DNA of 64,000 nucleotides from Prosapia bicincta (GCA_036971475.1 JBAIZL010000008.1:35759240-35823239), one strand, 5' to 3'; positions 20,619 to 32,709 are shown, numbered from the stretch's first letter. The notes: generated from the letters alone by a model not told the origin. Program-made: numbers and translations.

Positions 20619-23600
20619 AATACGATGTCCACACCTAAACAATCCGTGATTCAGTGGAACATTAACGGTGTTAAAAGTTGCATTGAGGATCTCAAATTAA
20701 TTGTAAGGGATGTGTCCCCTATGTACATTTGTATTCAGGAGACACATCTCCATGAATCGCACAATTTCCATCTAAGGGAGTATTCAGTTTACAGATCGGA
20801 CTTCGTTACAGAAAATCGAGCTAGAGGTGGCGTAGCCATTCTAGCCCGTGACTGCGTCGACGCCGTTTCTCTGAACTTAATAACTCCCTTACAAGCAGTA
20901 GCAATTCAAACAGCTGTTCCATACAAACTCACTCTCTGTTGTGTCTACCTCCCACCAAGTAACAACTTGCATCAGAGAGATCTTGTAGACCTTATAAATC
21001 AGTTACCGACTCCGTTTTTATTAGTGGGCGATTTCAATGCCCACCATGTTTCATGGGGTTCCCCAGAATACAACCCACGAGGTAATTGATCGAAAGCATC
21101 AGATCGGAACTGGATTTATACCTGCTAAATGACGGTTCTCCGACACATTTAGCAGCGTCAACAGGTGGATGGACAGCTGTAGACTTGTCACTATGCAGTC
21201 CTGCCTTGGCTACAAGGCTAAAATGGTGAGCATTGCCTGATCTTTACAGTAGCGATCACATTCCTATTGAGATCTCTTTGTGTGACTCCTCACCCTGTTG
21301 TGTTCGACATCCCCGTTGGATCCTGAAAAAAGCCAACTGGGAACGATTTTCACAAGATCTAGAATCACTGGACGTGGATTACCTGGCTCCTATTGATGAC
21401 ATTGTCAATTCATTTACAAAAACCGTTTTGAATGCCGCCGGAAAGGCAATTCCGAAAACCTCATCCAAACCACGATGACCACCTGTTCCGTGGTGGAATG
21501 ATGAGTGCACTGTGATCCTTCGTCAACGAAGAAAAGCTCTGAACCAGTTCAAGAGACATCCAACGAGTGAAAACCTGGAAAAATATAAAATCTCTGCTTT
21601 CGCACGGAGAATATTTAGGCAAAGTAAACGAGAATCATGGTCGCAGTACATTGGCACAATTACAAGAACTACAGCTCCATCCACAGTATGGAAGAAATTA
21701 CGATCAGTTTGTGGCATTTCCGTTCCGATGCCATTAATTTCATTAAGGCATCCGGATGGAGTTATGGCCACGGACTGTGAGGAAATTGCCAATGTGCTAG
21801 CATTATCGTTCTCAAAACATTCTTCATCTTCTGCATACAAGGACGCTTTCCAGGTGTACAAACGTAAACAGGAAGCCTTACCTTTCACCGTTGGAGTGTC
21901 TGGAGATTCTTGTTTGAATATCTATTTCTCTATCGACGAACTAGAGTCAGCTCTCTCGTCAACGAAGGATTCTGCTCCAGGCCCGGATGATATTGTATAC
22001 TCCATGATTAAAAATCTACCACCGTCGGCAAAAGTAGTACTCCTTCGGATATACAACCGTATATTCGAGGAGCACGGTTTTCCCGATGCATGGTTAGAAG
22101 CGACAATAATTCCTCTTCTAAAACAAGGAAAGGACAAAACTAATCCCAGTAGTTACAGACCCATCTCTCTGACCAGCTGCTTATGCAAACTACTGGAGAA
22201 GATGGTCAACCGTCGTCTTGTCTGGTATCTAGAAACAAACAAAGTTCTTTCTAACGTTCAGTGTGGTTCCAGACAAGGACGTTCATCAGTTGACCAATTG
22301 GTTTTGTTGGAGTCAGCTATACAGAATGCCTTCATCTTACGACAAACACTGGTAGCTGTTTTCTTTGACCTTGAGAAGGCATATGACATGGCATGGAGAA
22401 GAGGAATATTGAACGTATTGAAATCATGGGGTATACAAGGTAACATTCTTGCTTTTATAAAAAATTATTTGAATAACAGGACTTTCCGTGTACGTCTAGG
22501 AGGCATATATTCTGATCGTTGCGAACTAGAGAATGGTGTACCACTGGGTGGCGTTTTGAGTGTGACGCTGTTTGCTGTTGCCATTAACAGCGTCACTTCA
22601 AACGTACAGTCACCGGTCCACTGTTCCCTGTTTGTAGACGATTTTTGTATATATATGGCTGCTAGAAGTATGGCAACAGCGGAAAGATCCTTACAATTAG
22701 TAATTAATAAATTGCAAGGATGGACCAATTCTACGGGCTTCAAGTTTTCGGCTTCGAAGACCCAGTGTATAGCATTTAGTTGTCGCAGGCAACATCAGGA
22801 ACCTATTCTTTATCTTGATGGTACGCGGCTTCAAACCGCGGATAATGTGAGATTTTTGGGTCTTTTATTGGATAAAAGACTTTCATGGAATCCGCATGTG
22901 CGTGATTTGAGGACCCGGTGCAGCAAGATATTGGATATGTTGAGAGTTCTAAGTGGTACAAATTGGGGAGCAGACAGAACCTGTATGCTCCGTTTCTATC
23001 GTGCCGTTGTAAGATCGCGCATAGATTACGGCTGTATAGCCTATTCATCTGCTCGACCTACGGTTCTGAAACTCCTGGATTCAATACATCACGCTGGCCT
23101 TAGACTTTCTACTGGTGCTTTTAGATCAAACCCAATCTCCAGCCTTCTAGTTGAAGCTGGAGAACCATCTCTCTCAATGCGACGTCAAATGCTACAAATT
23201 TCATATTACACTGTCTTCGAAGTAAACCTAAACATCCGGCATGCAAAGCAGTTTTTGATAACTACCTCGAGGATCGTTACAATGTGCGTCAACGTTCAAC
23301 TGCTCCCTTCGGAATAAGAACGTTGCGCATTTTTAGCAATCTAAATTTAGAACATCCACCTATATTCGAACAAACATCATGCTACATCCCTCCATGGACA
23401 ATACAAAAGCCAAAATGTGACTTCTCATTGTCCAGGTACTTGAAACACAATACTCCTGACATTATTTATAGTCAGGAGTTTTTGCAGATTCAACAAACTC
23501 ACCAACATACTGTGACGATATTCACAGACGGTTCAAAACTGGACAATGGGATGGGTTGTGCATTTTATATGGAAGGACAAACTTTCACTTACGGATTGCC

Positions 23601-24300
23601 CTCAGCCTGTAGCGTTTTTACTGCAGAACTTTATGCAATTTTCCAAGCTTTAAGATCAATTCCGTCTGTAAAATCTAAATATCTTGTGTGTTGTGATTCC
23701 AAAAGTGCTCTCCAGGCTATTCAGGAAATGTACACTAAGAACCCTTTAGTTGGAGACATCTTGTGCTCTATACACAGGCTCCAATTACAAGGTGTCGAGG
23801 TGTCATTTCTCTGGGTGCCTGGTCACTGTGGAATTTTCGGAAACACTAAAGCAGATGAAGGTGCGAAATTAGCTACAGGTATGTTGCCATCGACACAACG
23901 TGTGATGGCATCAGATTTTGTATGCAAAGTTAAATCTACACTATTCTCTGTTTGGAACGAAGAATGGCAAAATGTAAATAGAAACAAGCTGAGGGACATC
24001 AAAAATACCGTCCGACCATGGAGGACATCTGTTCGTTCGAATCGTAGGGAGGAAGTGGTGGCTACTCGACTTCGCATCGGCCACTCTTTGTTAACGCATG
24101 GATGGTTGATGCGACATGAGGATCCACCACTATGTCCGTTTTGTAGAAATAATATTACAATCAAGCATATCCTGCTTGATTGTAATGAGTTGACAAATTT
24201 GTATATACGTTACGATCTTCGAGGTAGTTTAAAGGTGGTTTTAAGAGACGATGTCACGGCTATCGACCTTGTCCTCGCTTTCTTACGCCACCTTAATCTA

Positions 24301-26710
24301 CAGTACAGTCTCGCTAATCCGGTCTCCGATGATCCGGACGTCCGGCTAATCCGGACGGCCCAAACTTTTGTTTAGTTATAGTATTTTACAGTGCACAATC
24401 AGTCTGCCGTCCACAAAAATATTTATTTTTATACGTATATATTTGTTTTTTTTCAAAGGGGTTTTTCTACTCTAATAGTCATATAATATAATTTATTTAT
24501 TAAAATATGAATTTACCATATTATTTGTTTCTTTTGCCTATTAAAGTAGGAAAAACGTCTTTGAAAAAATATATTCACATTAGATCTCCCAACACTACAA
24601 CGCACGTGACATCAGAGACATCTTGCGATAAACGAAAGATAAAGGACCGCTGACTAAACGGATAGACAGTCTATCCGTCTGCGTCAGGTCAGTTGTGTTG
24701 TCGGACGGATACCACCTTTACTGCTTCTCGCAAGATTTCTGCTCAGTTGTCATTTAATTCTAGTGCGATATTGATCTGTGTTTTTTATTTACGTCTCGTT
24801 CAATGATCAGTGAAAATGGCGACTAAACGTAAGTCAGTGACAGTGACAATGGAATAAAAACTCCAAGCTTTATTTCGTATTGATGGAGGTGAATCGCTTA
24901 CTAAAATTGCAAAAGAGTTAGGCGTGGGAAAACAAACTGTTTCCGATTGGAGAAACAACAATGTTTAGGCGGCAGAAGCACATTAAAAAAACCAAAAAAC
25001 CAAACCTTAGATGATGCTTTGTATGTTTGGTTTCGCCAACGGGAACAGGGTGTTCCATTATCGGGTGTAAATTTGCAAAAGATCGCGCTGAAACTGAATG
25101 AAAAGTTAAAAGGAGGCCCTAGTTTTACTGCCAGTGTGGGTTGGCTGTCACGGTGGAAGGAACGACACGGCATCCGTCTACTCGGAATAAGTGGTGAACT
25201 TTTGTCAGGTGACTGTGATGCCAGTGAAAAATTCAAAGACAAATTTGGCAAGTTTCTCAGAGATGAAAACTTACAACCTTGTCAGGTGTTCAACGTTGAC
25301 CAAACCGGATTAAATTATAAAATGTTCCCAAAAAAAACTTTAGCTTCCAAATTAGATTCAGTAGCAAAAGGCCATAAAGTTAAGAAAGAACGTATGACTT
25401 TGCTGCCCTGCAGTAAATCGCTTCTGGCGATCTAAAATTTTCACTTTTGGTGATAGGAATATCCGTAAAGTCTAGGGTTTTTAAAAATGTAAATTTAAGA
25501 GTTCTACCGGCCCAATACAAGTTCCAAAAATCAGCGTGGATGAACAGTCAAATTTTTAAGGACTGACGTTTTTTGAAAACTTTGTTCCAACAACAGAAAA
25601 GTTTTTAAAAGAGAAAAAAACTCCCTCGAAAAGGGGTTTTACTAATTGATATTGCCTCATGCCACCCAAATGAAGAATTGCGTCATGGTGATATTTTTGT
25701 TAAATTTCTCCCTCCTAACGTCACGGATCTCATTCAGCCGATGGACCAAGGCGTGATAGAGGCGATAAAACGGCGATATAGGAAAAAGTTAATTTTATCG
25801 CTTTTGTAACTACAAGAAGCAGATCCAGCTAATTCTTAAAAAAAGTGACTTTATTTGGCATTTATAAGTCATTTATATGGATGCAGAATCGTGGGAGGAA
25901 ATTCAACCGTCTACACTCCAAAAGAGCTGAAAAAAATTGTGGCGTGAAATGCCGCAGGAAAGTGAAAAAACCGACAGTCAACCTACTAATGACGACGCGG
26001 AATTTGTTCAGATTTTTCAACAATTGGAGGGTTGGGCCGAGTTGAAAGACACTGATATTTCCGAGAAGATTATTAGTGATAATGGCATTGGTTATCAAGT
26101 GCTCAATCGTCACGGTGTGCACTGCAAACGCAGAAAATGTCAGCTCGGAAGAGGAAGACTACACAGACGAACCGGTCAGCCCAACTCATGATGGGGCGGC
26201 TGCAATGCTGGAGGGGTTGATGACCTACTTTGAGAAACAAACTGATACGTCAACTGCGGAGCTACTGACCTTGAAACGCCTACGAGATCGTACTGTGAAA
26301 CGACGTCATTCATAGTTAAAACAAAAGAACATTACGGACTTTTTTCACTAAGTTTTTTAAAGTTTATTTTTGTTTCGGTTTCATTTTTGTTTGAGTTTTT
26401 TGTGCGTTTATACAGTATAGTGTAAATAACTTTATGTGAATACATTTATTCAACGAGAAAGATGCGTTGATATTTATTCATGTCATACCTTTTCTGTTAC
26501 AATTACAGGATTTTTGCTAAATAAGCTATGAAATACTGTACTGTATAGCTATATTTAGGCCTCAATTTCACTAAAACTACAATTTCAATATGTTTCCCCG
26601 CCTAAAACACATATTGTATGCATTTGCTTGGCTTTTTCCGTCTAATCCGGACTTTCGTTGATCCGGACACGGTCCGGTCCCATCAAGTCCGGATTAGTGA
26701 GACTGTACTG
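24301..26710 (+). mobile_element. Pogo/Tigger element 2, nested in the LINE
   Basis: The left end CAGTACAGTCTCGCTAATCC and right end GGATTAGTGAGACTGTACTG are inverted and flanked by TA (24299-24300 and 26711-26712). At 2.41 kb it has the usual length of a full Tigger. Its sequence closely parallels Tigger 1 on the opposite strand, so the two copies are inverted relative to each other around the LINE. Confidence 0.95.
24816..26315 (+). pseudogene. Tigger 2 transposase pseudogene
   Basis: From ATG 24816 the frame reads MATKRKSVTVTME, then a stop, KLQALFRIDGGESLTK and ELGVGKQTVSDW (Psq-type helix-turn-helix). A CENP-B-like second DNA-binding domain follows (WFRQREQGVPLSG, GWLSRWKERHGIRLLG). The catalytic domain begins QVFNVDQTGLNYKM (first Asp), with LIDIASCHPNEELRHGDIF (second region) and LIQPMDQGVIEAIKRRYRK. 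The C-terminal tail ends RTVKRRHS. Early stops, frameshifts near 24960 and 25430, and changed residues (DNAPCH to DIASCH) show it is inactive. Confidence 0.9.
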
Positions 26711-26878
26711 TATTTAATAATATTTAAATTTTGTATAATTTTAGGTTCTTTAGTTTTAGATAATTACAATTAGTTTTAAACATTTATTTTGTTTTATTTT
26801 GATTAGTTTTATGTAATAATTATTTTAAAAACTTAACTTTAGTTAGGCGATGATAACCTCAATAGGTTTTTCGCCTAG

Positions 26879-26924
<46 letters not shown>

Positions 26925-26927
<3 letters not shown>

Positions 26928-27535
26928 AATGGCCTTTTGCTACTGAATCTAATTTGGAAGCTAAAGTTTTTTTGGGGAACATTTTATAATTTAATCCGGT
27001 TTTGTCAGTGTTGAACACCTGACAAGGTTGTAAGTTTTCATCTCTGAGAAACTTGCAAAATTTGTCTTTGAAATTTTCACTTGCATCACTGTCACCTGAC
27101 AAAATTTCACCACTTATTCCGAGTTGACAGATGCCGTGTCATTCCTTCCACCGTGACAGCCAACCCACACTGGCAGTAAAATTAGGGTCTCCTTTTAACT
27201 TTTCATTCAGTTTCAGCGCGATCTTTTGCAAATTTACACCCAATAATGGAACACCCTGTTCCCGTTGTTGGCAAAACCAAACATACAAAGCATCATCTAG
27301 GGTTTCATTTTTTGATTTTTTTTAAAGTGCTTCTGCTGCCTAAACTGTCTTTGCTAACCATTTTTGCACAAAAATCTTCCATTTCCTGTCGCTTTTTTTT
27401 CCAATCGGAAACAGTTTGTTTTCCTACGCCTAACTCTTTTGCAGTTTTAGTAAGCGATTCACCTCCATCAATACGAAACAAGGCTTGGAGTTTTTGTTCC
27501 ATTGTCACTGTCACTGACTTACGTTTAGTCGCCAT
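26925..27535 (-). pseudogene. Tigger 1 transposase, N-terminal part
   Basis: On the minus strand ATG at 27535 starts MATKRKSVTVTMEQKLQALF, with ESLTKTAKELGVGKQTVSDW (helix-turn-helix) and then the CENP-B-like domain in shifted frames. It ends at the LINE insertion within FPKKTLASKLDSVAKGH. Tigger 2 has a stop where this copy has the intact Gln codon, so the two decayed independently. Confidence 0.85.
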
Positions 27536-28032
27536 TTTCACTGAACACTGAACGAGACGTAAATAAAAAACACAGATCAATATCGCACTAGAATTAAATG
27601 ACAACTGAGCAGATATCTTGCTAGAAGCAGTAAAGGTGGCATCCGTCTGACAACACAACTGACCTGATGCCAGACGGATAGACTGTCTATCCGTTTCGTC
27701 AGCGGCCCTTTATCTTTCGTTTATCGCAAGATGTCTCTGATGTCACGTGCGTTGTAGTGTTGGGAGATCTAATGTGAATATATTTTTTCAAAGAAGTTTT
27801 TGCTACTTTAATAGGCAAAAGAAACAAATATGGTAAATTCATATTTCAATGAATAAATTATATTATTTGTCTATTAGAGTAGGAAAACCCCTTTGAAAAA
27901 TAACAAATATAGACGTATAAAAATAAATATTTTTGTGGACGGCAGACTGATTGTGCACTGTACAATACTATCCCTAAACAAAAATTTTGGGCCGTCCGGA
28001 TCATTGGAGACCGGATTAGCGAGACTGTACTG

Positions 28033-28090
28033 TACCACAAACAAGTGTAACATATTATTATATGTTTGTGTTTTTAGTACTATATTTAGT
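28033..28090. mobile_element. Hairpin family P, copy 2, right part
   Basis: CAAGTGTAACATATTATTAT, TGTTTGTGTTTTTAGTACTA and TATTTAG continue the arm interrupted at 17416. This shows that Tigger 1 landed in a family P MITE. Confidence 0.6.
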
Positions 28091-28468
28091 TAATGTTAAA
28101 GACACTAGAGAGTCAAGTTGCTTGGTAAGTAGATAGTCCCCAGCATTGTTGAAAAAGAAACTGCCTAAATAATGAAGAAATAAATAAGTATTCCAGCTGA
28201 TCAAAAAAAATGGTGTATCAACAGGCCAGACATCTACATCAGTTTGTTATAGTGATGAAAATTAAACATACAAAATAATTAAAAAAAGGAAGTTGATATC
28301 AAGTTAAAATATGTTGTACAATTATTTGACATCACAACATCAGAGTGCTCTATAAAGTGGTCAAAGCTCCTTCAAATTTGAGTAATCTTCTTAAACAGCA
28401 ACAGAGAGTTGGTTACTTTATAATTTTAAAATTGTTTTGATATTTTACTACAGCCTTTTGTAGTAGTG

Positions 28469-28888
28469 AAAAACATATAGAGATATAAGAAATATAGAGT
28501 TATAACAAACATATAGAGATATAACAAACATATAGAGATATAACAAACATATAGAGTTATAACAAACATATAGAGATATAACAAACATATAGAGATATAA
28601 CAAACATATAGAGATATAACAAACACATAGAGATATAACAAACATATAGAGATATAACAAACACATAGAGATATAACAAACATATAGAGATATAACAAAC
28701 ATATAGAGATATAACAAACATATAGAGATATAACAAACACATAGAGATATAACAAACATATAGAGATATAACAAACATATAGAGATATAACAAACATATA
28801 GAGATATAACAAACATATAGAGATATAACAAACATAGAGATATAACAAACATATAGAGATATAACAAACATATAGAGATATAACAAAC
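28469..28888. repeat. 19-bp minisatellite, about 22 copies
   Basis: The unit is ATAGAGATATAACAAACAT. Variants have ATAGAGTTATAAC or AACACATAG, and one unit is shortened near 28830. Because 19 is not a multiple of three but the unit has no stop on the minus strand, all three minus frames stay open and give the same 19-residue repeat (VISLYVCYISICLLYLYMF in one register). Confidence 0.95.
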
Positions 28889-29990
28889 AATCAATAACGA
28901 AGAAGGAAAAAGGAATAAAATGAGAAGGAAAACTAACTGTATAAAGTAGACAACAGTTAAATTCACTTACTTAATAGTTAATAACATACAGTAAGGCTAT
29001 GACCTAATATGAACAGCACTTAACGAAATCTCCCGCTTCTTGTTATTCATACAGACAAAATGAGTGTCCTAATATATTGCGGTAATGTCGTACAAGAGTG
29101 GGGTGCTGCGTTGTCCAGACCATTTCGTATCTTTAGAAAGTTAGTGTCATCAGAAATGTCGAGCAAGGAAGATGCAAGGTTCTTGCTTTCAAGCAATGTT
29201 TATATTATTAGAAATATTGTAAATATTATTTAAAAATAAATATCATAAAATAATACGATACAAACCTTATTTATTTTGTTGCCACAGGATGAGTTTGAGT
29301 AATTAATAACACTGTTATTTAATATTAAAATTTAATAGTAGGTATATTTCAAAGAAAAAATTTTAAACAAATTTAATCTTGAAATGTTATAAAAATGTCT
29401 TAAACTTTTACAGGAGCTTAAACATTTAATAAATACTTGTCTTTGTTGACTTGAATAATATTACAGTTACTTGGATATTTGAACAAAATTTAATATCTTT
29501 AGAATCCATGCATGAAGCTGATAAATTTATCTTTTAACATCATTATTTAAAGTATTTTTTGTGGAGAAATTAAAACAAAAAAATTATTAAAATAACTTGT
29601 AAATAATACAAACAATTTAAATTTTGATGAATGAAATTAAATTAAAATATATTATTTAAGAAAGGACAAAAAAGGTCTTTTTTAAAAATATTTTTAAAAA
29701 TAAAAGAATCAAAATATTTACAATATTTAATATTAATTATAAATTTAAATATTTGTAAATGTTAATGATTGCAGGAGAGTAAACTGTAAAAAATGTTTTT
29801 TTTTAAATTGTGAAATTTTAGTTTAATTTTTTGAAGTGTCATCATGTTATTTGAAATACTGCCAACATTTTGGACGTCTTGTTTAAAACTTGGTGTTTGA
29901 TTTGGTGTTTAAAGATTTCAGTAATTTTTTTGATTTTATGTTTTGTGGAGTTAGTTGCGGTTTATTTTTTGTTGGTCTGTTATAGGAATG
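28889..29990. other. Intronic AT-rich stretch, one short unrecognised frame
   Basis: A 57-codon plus-strand frame at 29060-29233 (MSVLIYCGNVVQEWGAAL...) sits in an otherwise AT-rich intron and is locally GC-richer. I do not recognise it, and its length could arise by chance. Confidence 0.35.
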
Positions 29991-30005
29991 TGTTTAGATG
30001 TTTTA

Positions 30006-30310
30006 TGAAATTACTAGATTTCTTCAAGTATGGTTCTTGAAATAAATAATAACCCTATAGAACTAAACTCACTAGAAAAATACCACATTTATAAAAACAT
30101 ACACAACAATTTATTGAACCTACAGACAACATATGCAGACGATTTACTATTTAAAAAACATTATAGACGAGGTTCAAGAAGAAGATGTATGACGTCTACA
30201 AATAACAATATCAAGGACCGAACATTCACATCAGAAAAATAGAGAAAAATAGTGATTCAACAATGGTCAAGTGATCAATAGGTGTCTCATCACACAAGGT
30301 AAAATTATTG
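30006..30310 (+). pseudogene. Penelope-like element family B, 3' end fragment
   Basis: VLEINNNPIELNSLEKYHIY at 30033 and following residues match the C-terminus of the PLE at 33414-35068 (opposite strand), with small differences and a frame disruption near 30160. The untranslated tail (ATTCAACAATGGTCAAGTGA... GGTAAAATTATTGCACTTA) also matches. It is 5' truncated. Confidence 0.8.
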
Positions 30311-30693
30311 CACTTAGTGGTGGAAAAAAATATTTACAAGTAATAATAATAACTTCATACATGTATATATGTTTGGGCTTACAAACATTTGGCTCTGTAA
30401 ACAAATTGTGAAAGATTTGGGTGCAAACAAATATTCTAATGGGAATAGTTTTTCTAAGAAAATCAGGATTCCTCTGATTATAAAACCTATTATTCGGTAG
30501 TATATTCTTATTTTTATATCCAATAACGGCAGTAAGTTTATTTTAGACATTTTCTACTTAGAAAGTAATTCTAGAAAATGAACATTAAATTTTAAAACTA
30601 AAGTGCTAGTAAGATATAGAGAAAAAAAACTAGCAGAGGATATCAACAATAAGGACTAGTTTTGCCTAAACTGCTTCTTGCCTAAAGAATTAC

Positions 30694-30849
30694 CTGTCAG
30701 TATGATATGTGCCTGCCTTTGGCGTTCCCTCAGTTTGCAGTATTGCTTCTTCAATGCAGAAATGTCCATGGCAATCTTCTCTCGGTCTGGATGAGTCCCA
30801 AAGTTACTGATAGTTTTTGGTGGAGACATGACTCCGCTTACAATGGACT
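30694..30849 (-). CDS. TBC1D30: TBC1D30-like gene, coiled-coil exon
   Basis: The minus-strand exon between acceptor TTTGTTACAG and donor ACAG|GTAATT is 156 bp. Its first two bases join the G left by the exon at 40296-40503. It encodes SIVSGVMSPPKTISNFGTHP, then MDISALKKQYCKLRERQRQA and HIILT. The short basic amphipathic helix (DI.ALK.QY...R.RQ) corresponds, as I recall, to a conserved segment after the TBC domain in TBC1D30. It is open in the expected frame and both borders fit the consensus. Confidence 0.85.
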
Positions 30850-31640
30850 CTGTAACAAAGTCAATAGAGCTTTTTAAACATGGTATACCCTTATTGATTA
30901 TATGCAGTGCTGGAAAACATCAGTAAGTAGTGGCTTTTTGCCAAATGTCGTCAAAGGATAGCCTATAAAGAACTCAAATAATTCTCAAGGTGTATAACTC
31001 AAAAACTGCAAGAATGTTTTTGTATGAAGTAAATAAAAATGTAATTTAGTCAATATTGCAATTATATCGCTTTGGTCATTAGTTACCTAGCACTTTATAG
31101 AAATATATTCAATAGATGGAAAACATTTTTTTTTCAATTCTATATTCATCTAAATAAAAATTACAAATTTAAATTGCATGAAAAGCACTAATTATTAATT
31201 TAACTATTTATAGATTTAATTCTATTTCTACAAAACTATTACAAACTATTTTCATTAGAATGAATACGAGGTTCTCACAAAGAAGTTCTGTAGAATATGA
31301 GGTTCAGTGGGTTGATAATTTTATTAATAAAAGGAAGTTATGACCAGTTTCAATATTAAATAAATAAAAGTAATAATTCTTAATTAAAATAAATGCAAAG
31401 TTGACACAAAAGTGATTTTTTATTTATATAAACAGAGTATAAATTTCTCTCTAAGAAGGAAGCAAAATGATCAACTGGTAACAATAAAACAAAATTATAG
31501 TTGTTAATTAAAACTTGTAAAAATTTACCAGTTTTCACAAAGCCCATTTTGGGATTTAACAGTAAATGGAGGTTAGAGTTTAATGAGCTATTACTATTAA
31601 AAACATACTAAATTATTATTAGTTGTTTTTACTAAAATAC
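30850..31640. other. Intronic AT-rich stretch, nothing recognised
   Basis: No repeats or frames that I can support. Confidence 0.5.
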
Positions 31641-31705
31641 TTGTAAATATTTTGTAAAATATTAAATTTTAGTGAAAACTAGTAGCTCACGTGAAGATGG
31701 AATCA
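31630..31705. mobile_element. Terminal fragment of hairpin family P
   Basis: ACTAAAATACTTGTAAATAT followed by TTTTAGTGAAAACTAGTAGC and TCACGTGAAGATGGAATC are the two outer arms of family P with the middle deleted. Confidence 0.6.
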
Positions 31706-32075
31706 ACAAATATTAATTTATTTCTGAAATCATTAATATTTTAAAATAATAGTATTATTAATAACAATTAAATTGTCTGTATAGCTTACCAACTGAACAA
31801 TATAAATTATTTTTCAAATTTAACCCTTGTCAATTCAATCAACAAAAAGAATTATTATTTTAGTTTATTTTTATTTTAGAATTACAATTAATATAAATAT
31901 TTATATACACATGCAAAATAAGTGTTAAAATAGAAAGCAAAATTTCCTTGTAATTTTCAACTTTTCTTTCTATGTATGGTGTTGGAATATTATTTTTGGT
32001 TGTTACTATTTATACGCTTTTTATTTTTTGCCGCTTTCATTGTGTTGTATTTTTTTTGCTTTCCTTACACATTGT

Positions 32076-32249
32076 CCATTTGTGAAGCAAGGTTTGCTGC
32101 TGTTAATCCAGTTTGTTTGTTTATTTTATTCTCTTCATTAATTTTTAATCCTAGAGCATTATTTATGATATTGTGTGGTAACCATTGCAACAATTTAAGG
32201 TTGTGCAGTAGAGGTTTCAACGGCAACCAAATCGAGGCAAAAAAAATTC
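32076..32249 (-). other. Unrecognised short minus-strand frame
   Basis: The minus frame LKPLLHNLKLLQWLPHNIIN through TGLTAANLASQMDNV is open for 58 codons and has protein-like composition. The overlapping plus frame (31976-32263) is a hydrophobic shadow. I cannot assign it; a decayed transposon fragment is possible. Confidence 0.25.
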
Positions 32250-32280
32250 ATATAGATCTTTGAGTAGTACATTTCTAGGT

Positions 32281-32330
32281 ATGGGATAGTTGGCGCAGTG
32301 GCAAAGCGCTAGACTTTGAACACGAAAATA
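32281..32330 (+). mobile_element. tRNA-derived SINE head or tRNA pseudogene fragment
   Basis: GGGATAGTTGGCGCAGTGGC, AAAGCGCTAGACTTTGAA has the layout of a tRNA D-arm and anticodon arm. TGGCGCAGTGG fits the Pol III A-box consensus TRGCNNAGYNGG. No B box follows, because family P sequence begins at about 32333. Confidence 0.55.
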
Positions 32331-32332
32331 CT

Positions 32333-32455
32333 CACTAACACTTGTAAATATAATAAACTTGCCTATAGTAACACTTACTTATATTTGTTGAGGGCGGCCG
32401 TTTCGGGAGATGTGTCCCATTGTCAACTCAGACCGTAACTGATCTCAAGGTTTAC
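32333..32455. mobile_element. Hairpin family P, half copy
   Basis: AACACTTGTAAATATAATAA, CTTGCCTATAGTAACACTTA and GGGAGATGTGTCCCATTGTC up to the central AGACCGTAACTGATCTCA are present. The second arm is missing. Confidence 0.7.
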
Positions 32456-32709
32456 GTAGGTTAGGGTGGGGTGGGATATTATGGTGGTGTGGGGGTATAT
32501 TGTGAGTATTAGGAGTTATGATGTCAAAAAGTGTGTGCGAGTTGTAATGTAATTATGTATTGAGTATGTGTGTGTAAACACCAGCAGAGGTGTATATGTC
32601 TTTGTTTGTGTTATTGGGCTTAAAATGGTTGTTGAGGGTGTTGTGTATGGAGTAGGCTATTTTTTAATGAAACTTAGAAAGCGTGTGTTAGTTTATGGAT
32701 TTTGGGTGA

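Larger units (their letters stand above)
20625..26727 (+). pseudogene. LINE ORF2: endonuclease, reverse transcriptase, RNase H (broken)
   Basis: The endonuclease runs from 20625 (QWNINGVKS, QETHLHES, RGGVAILAR, VGDFNAHH) to about 21290 (SSDHIPIE). Reverse transcriptase follows (PGPDDIVYSMI, SYRPISLTSCLCKLLEKMV, FFDLEKAYD, NGVPLGGVLS, and LFVDDF near 22630 in place of the common YADD). RNase H lies at about 23515-23890 (TDGS, AELYA, CDSKSAL, LWVPGHCGIFGNTKADE). A Cys-His cluster, CPFCRNNITIKHILLDC, follows near 24133. Breaks: a frameshift near 21087, stops near 21230 and 21478, and a frameshift near 23290. The last codons are cut by Tigger 2 at 24300; after removing it and one TA, the frame ends LFNNI and stop at 26725-26727. 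The endonuclease-RT-RNase H order fits the I group. Confidence 0.9.
18770..26924 (+). mobile_element. Near-complete I-type LINE with poly(A) tail, split by Tigger 2
   Basis: The element starts CCCGCAAGGGGGTGCAGACT directly after Tigger sequence TTTATGGCC. It has a 5' region of about 500 bp, ORF1 (gag-like), ORF2 (endonuclease, reverse transcriptase, RNase H), a 3' UTR (26728-26878) and a 46-bp poly(A) tail (26879-26924). Tigger 1 sequence resumes after the tail with TTAATGGCC, giving a short imperfect target duplication. Excluding Tigger 2 it is about 5.7 kb, the length expected for a full element. The long pure poly(A) suggests a fairly recent insertion even though both ORFs carry frameshifts. 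Confidence 0.9.
17417..28032 (-). mobile_element. Pogo/Tigger element 1, split by a LINE
   Basis: The left end CAGTACAGTCTTACTAATCT and right end GGATTAGCGAGACTGTACTG are inverted and flanked by TA (17415-17416 and 28033-28034). Its transposase is on the minus strand. Codons for the N-terminal helix-turn-helix lie at 26925-27535 and codons for the catalytic and tail parts at 17756-18769. The 8.2 kb in between is an inserted LINE (18770-26924) with its own nested Tigger. Confidence 0.9.

Noticed and set aside
29060..29233. Small gene of 57 codons
   Set aside because: No recognisable motif, no supporting splice sites or second copy; length compatible with chance.
31976..32263. Membrane protein gene on the plus strand
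   Set aside because: The hydrophobic frame is T-rich low-complexity sequence and is the complement of a more protein-like but unassigned minus frame.
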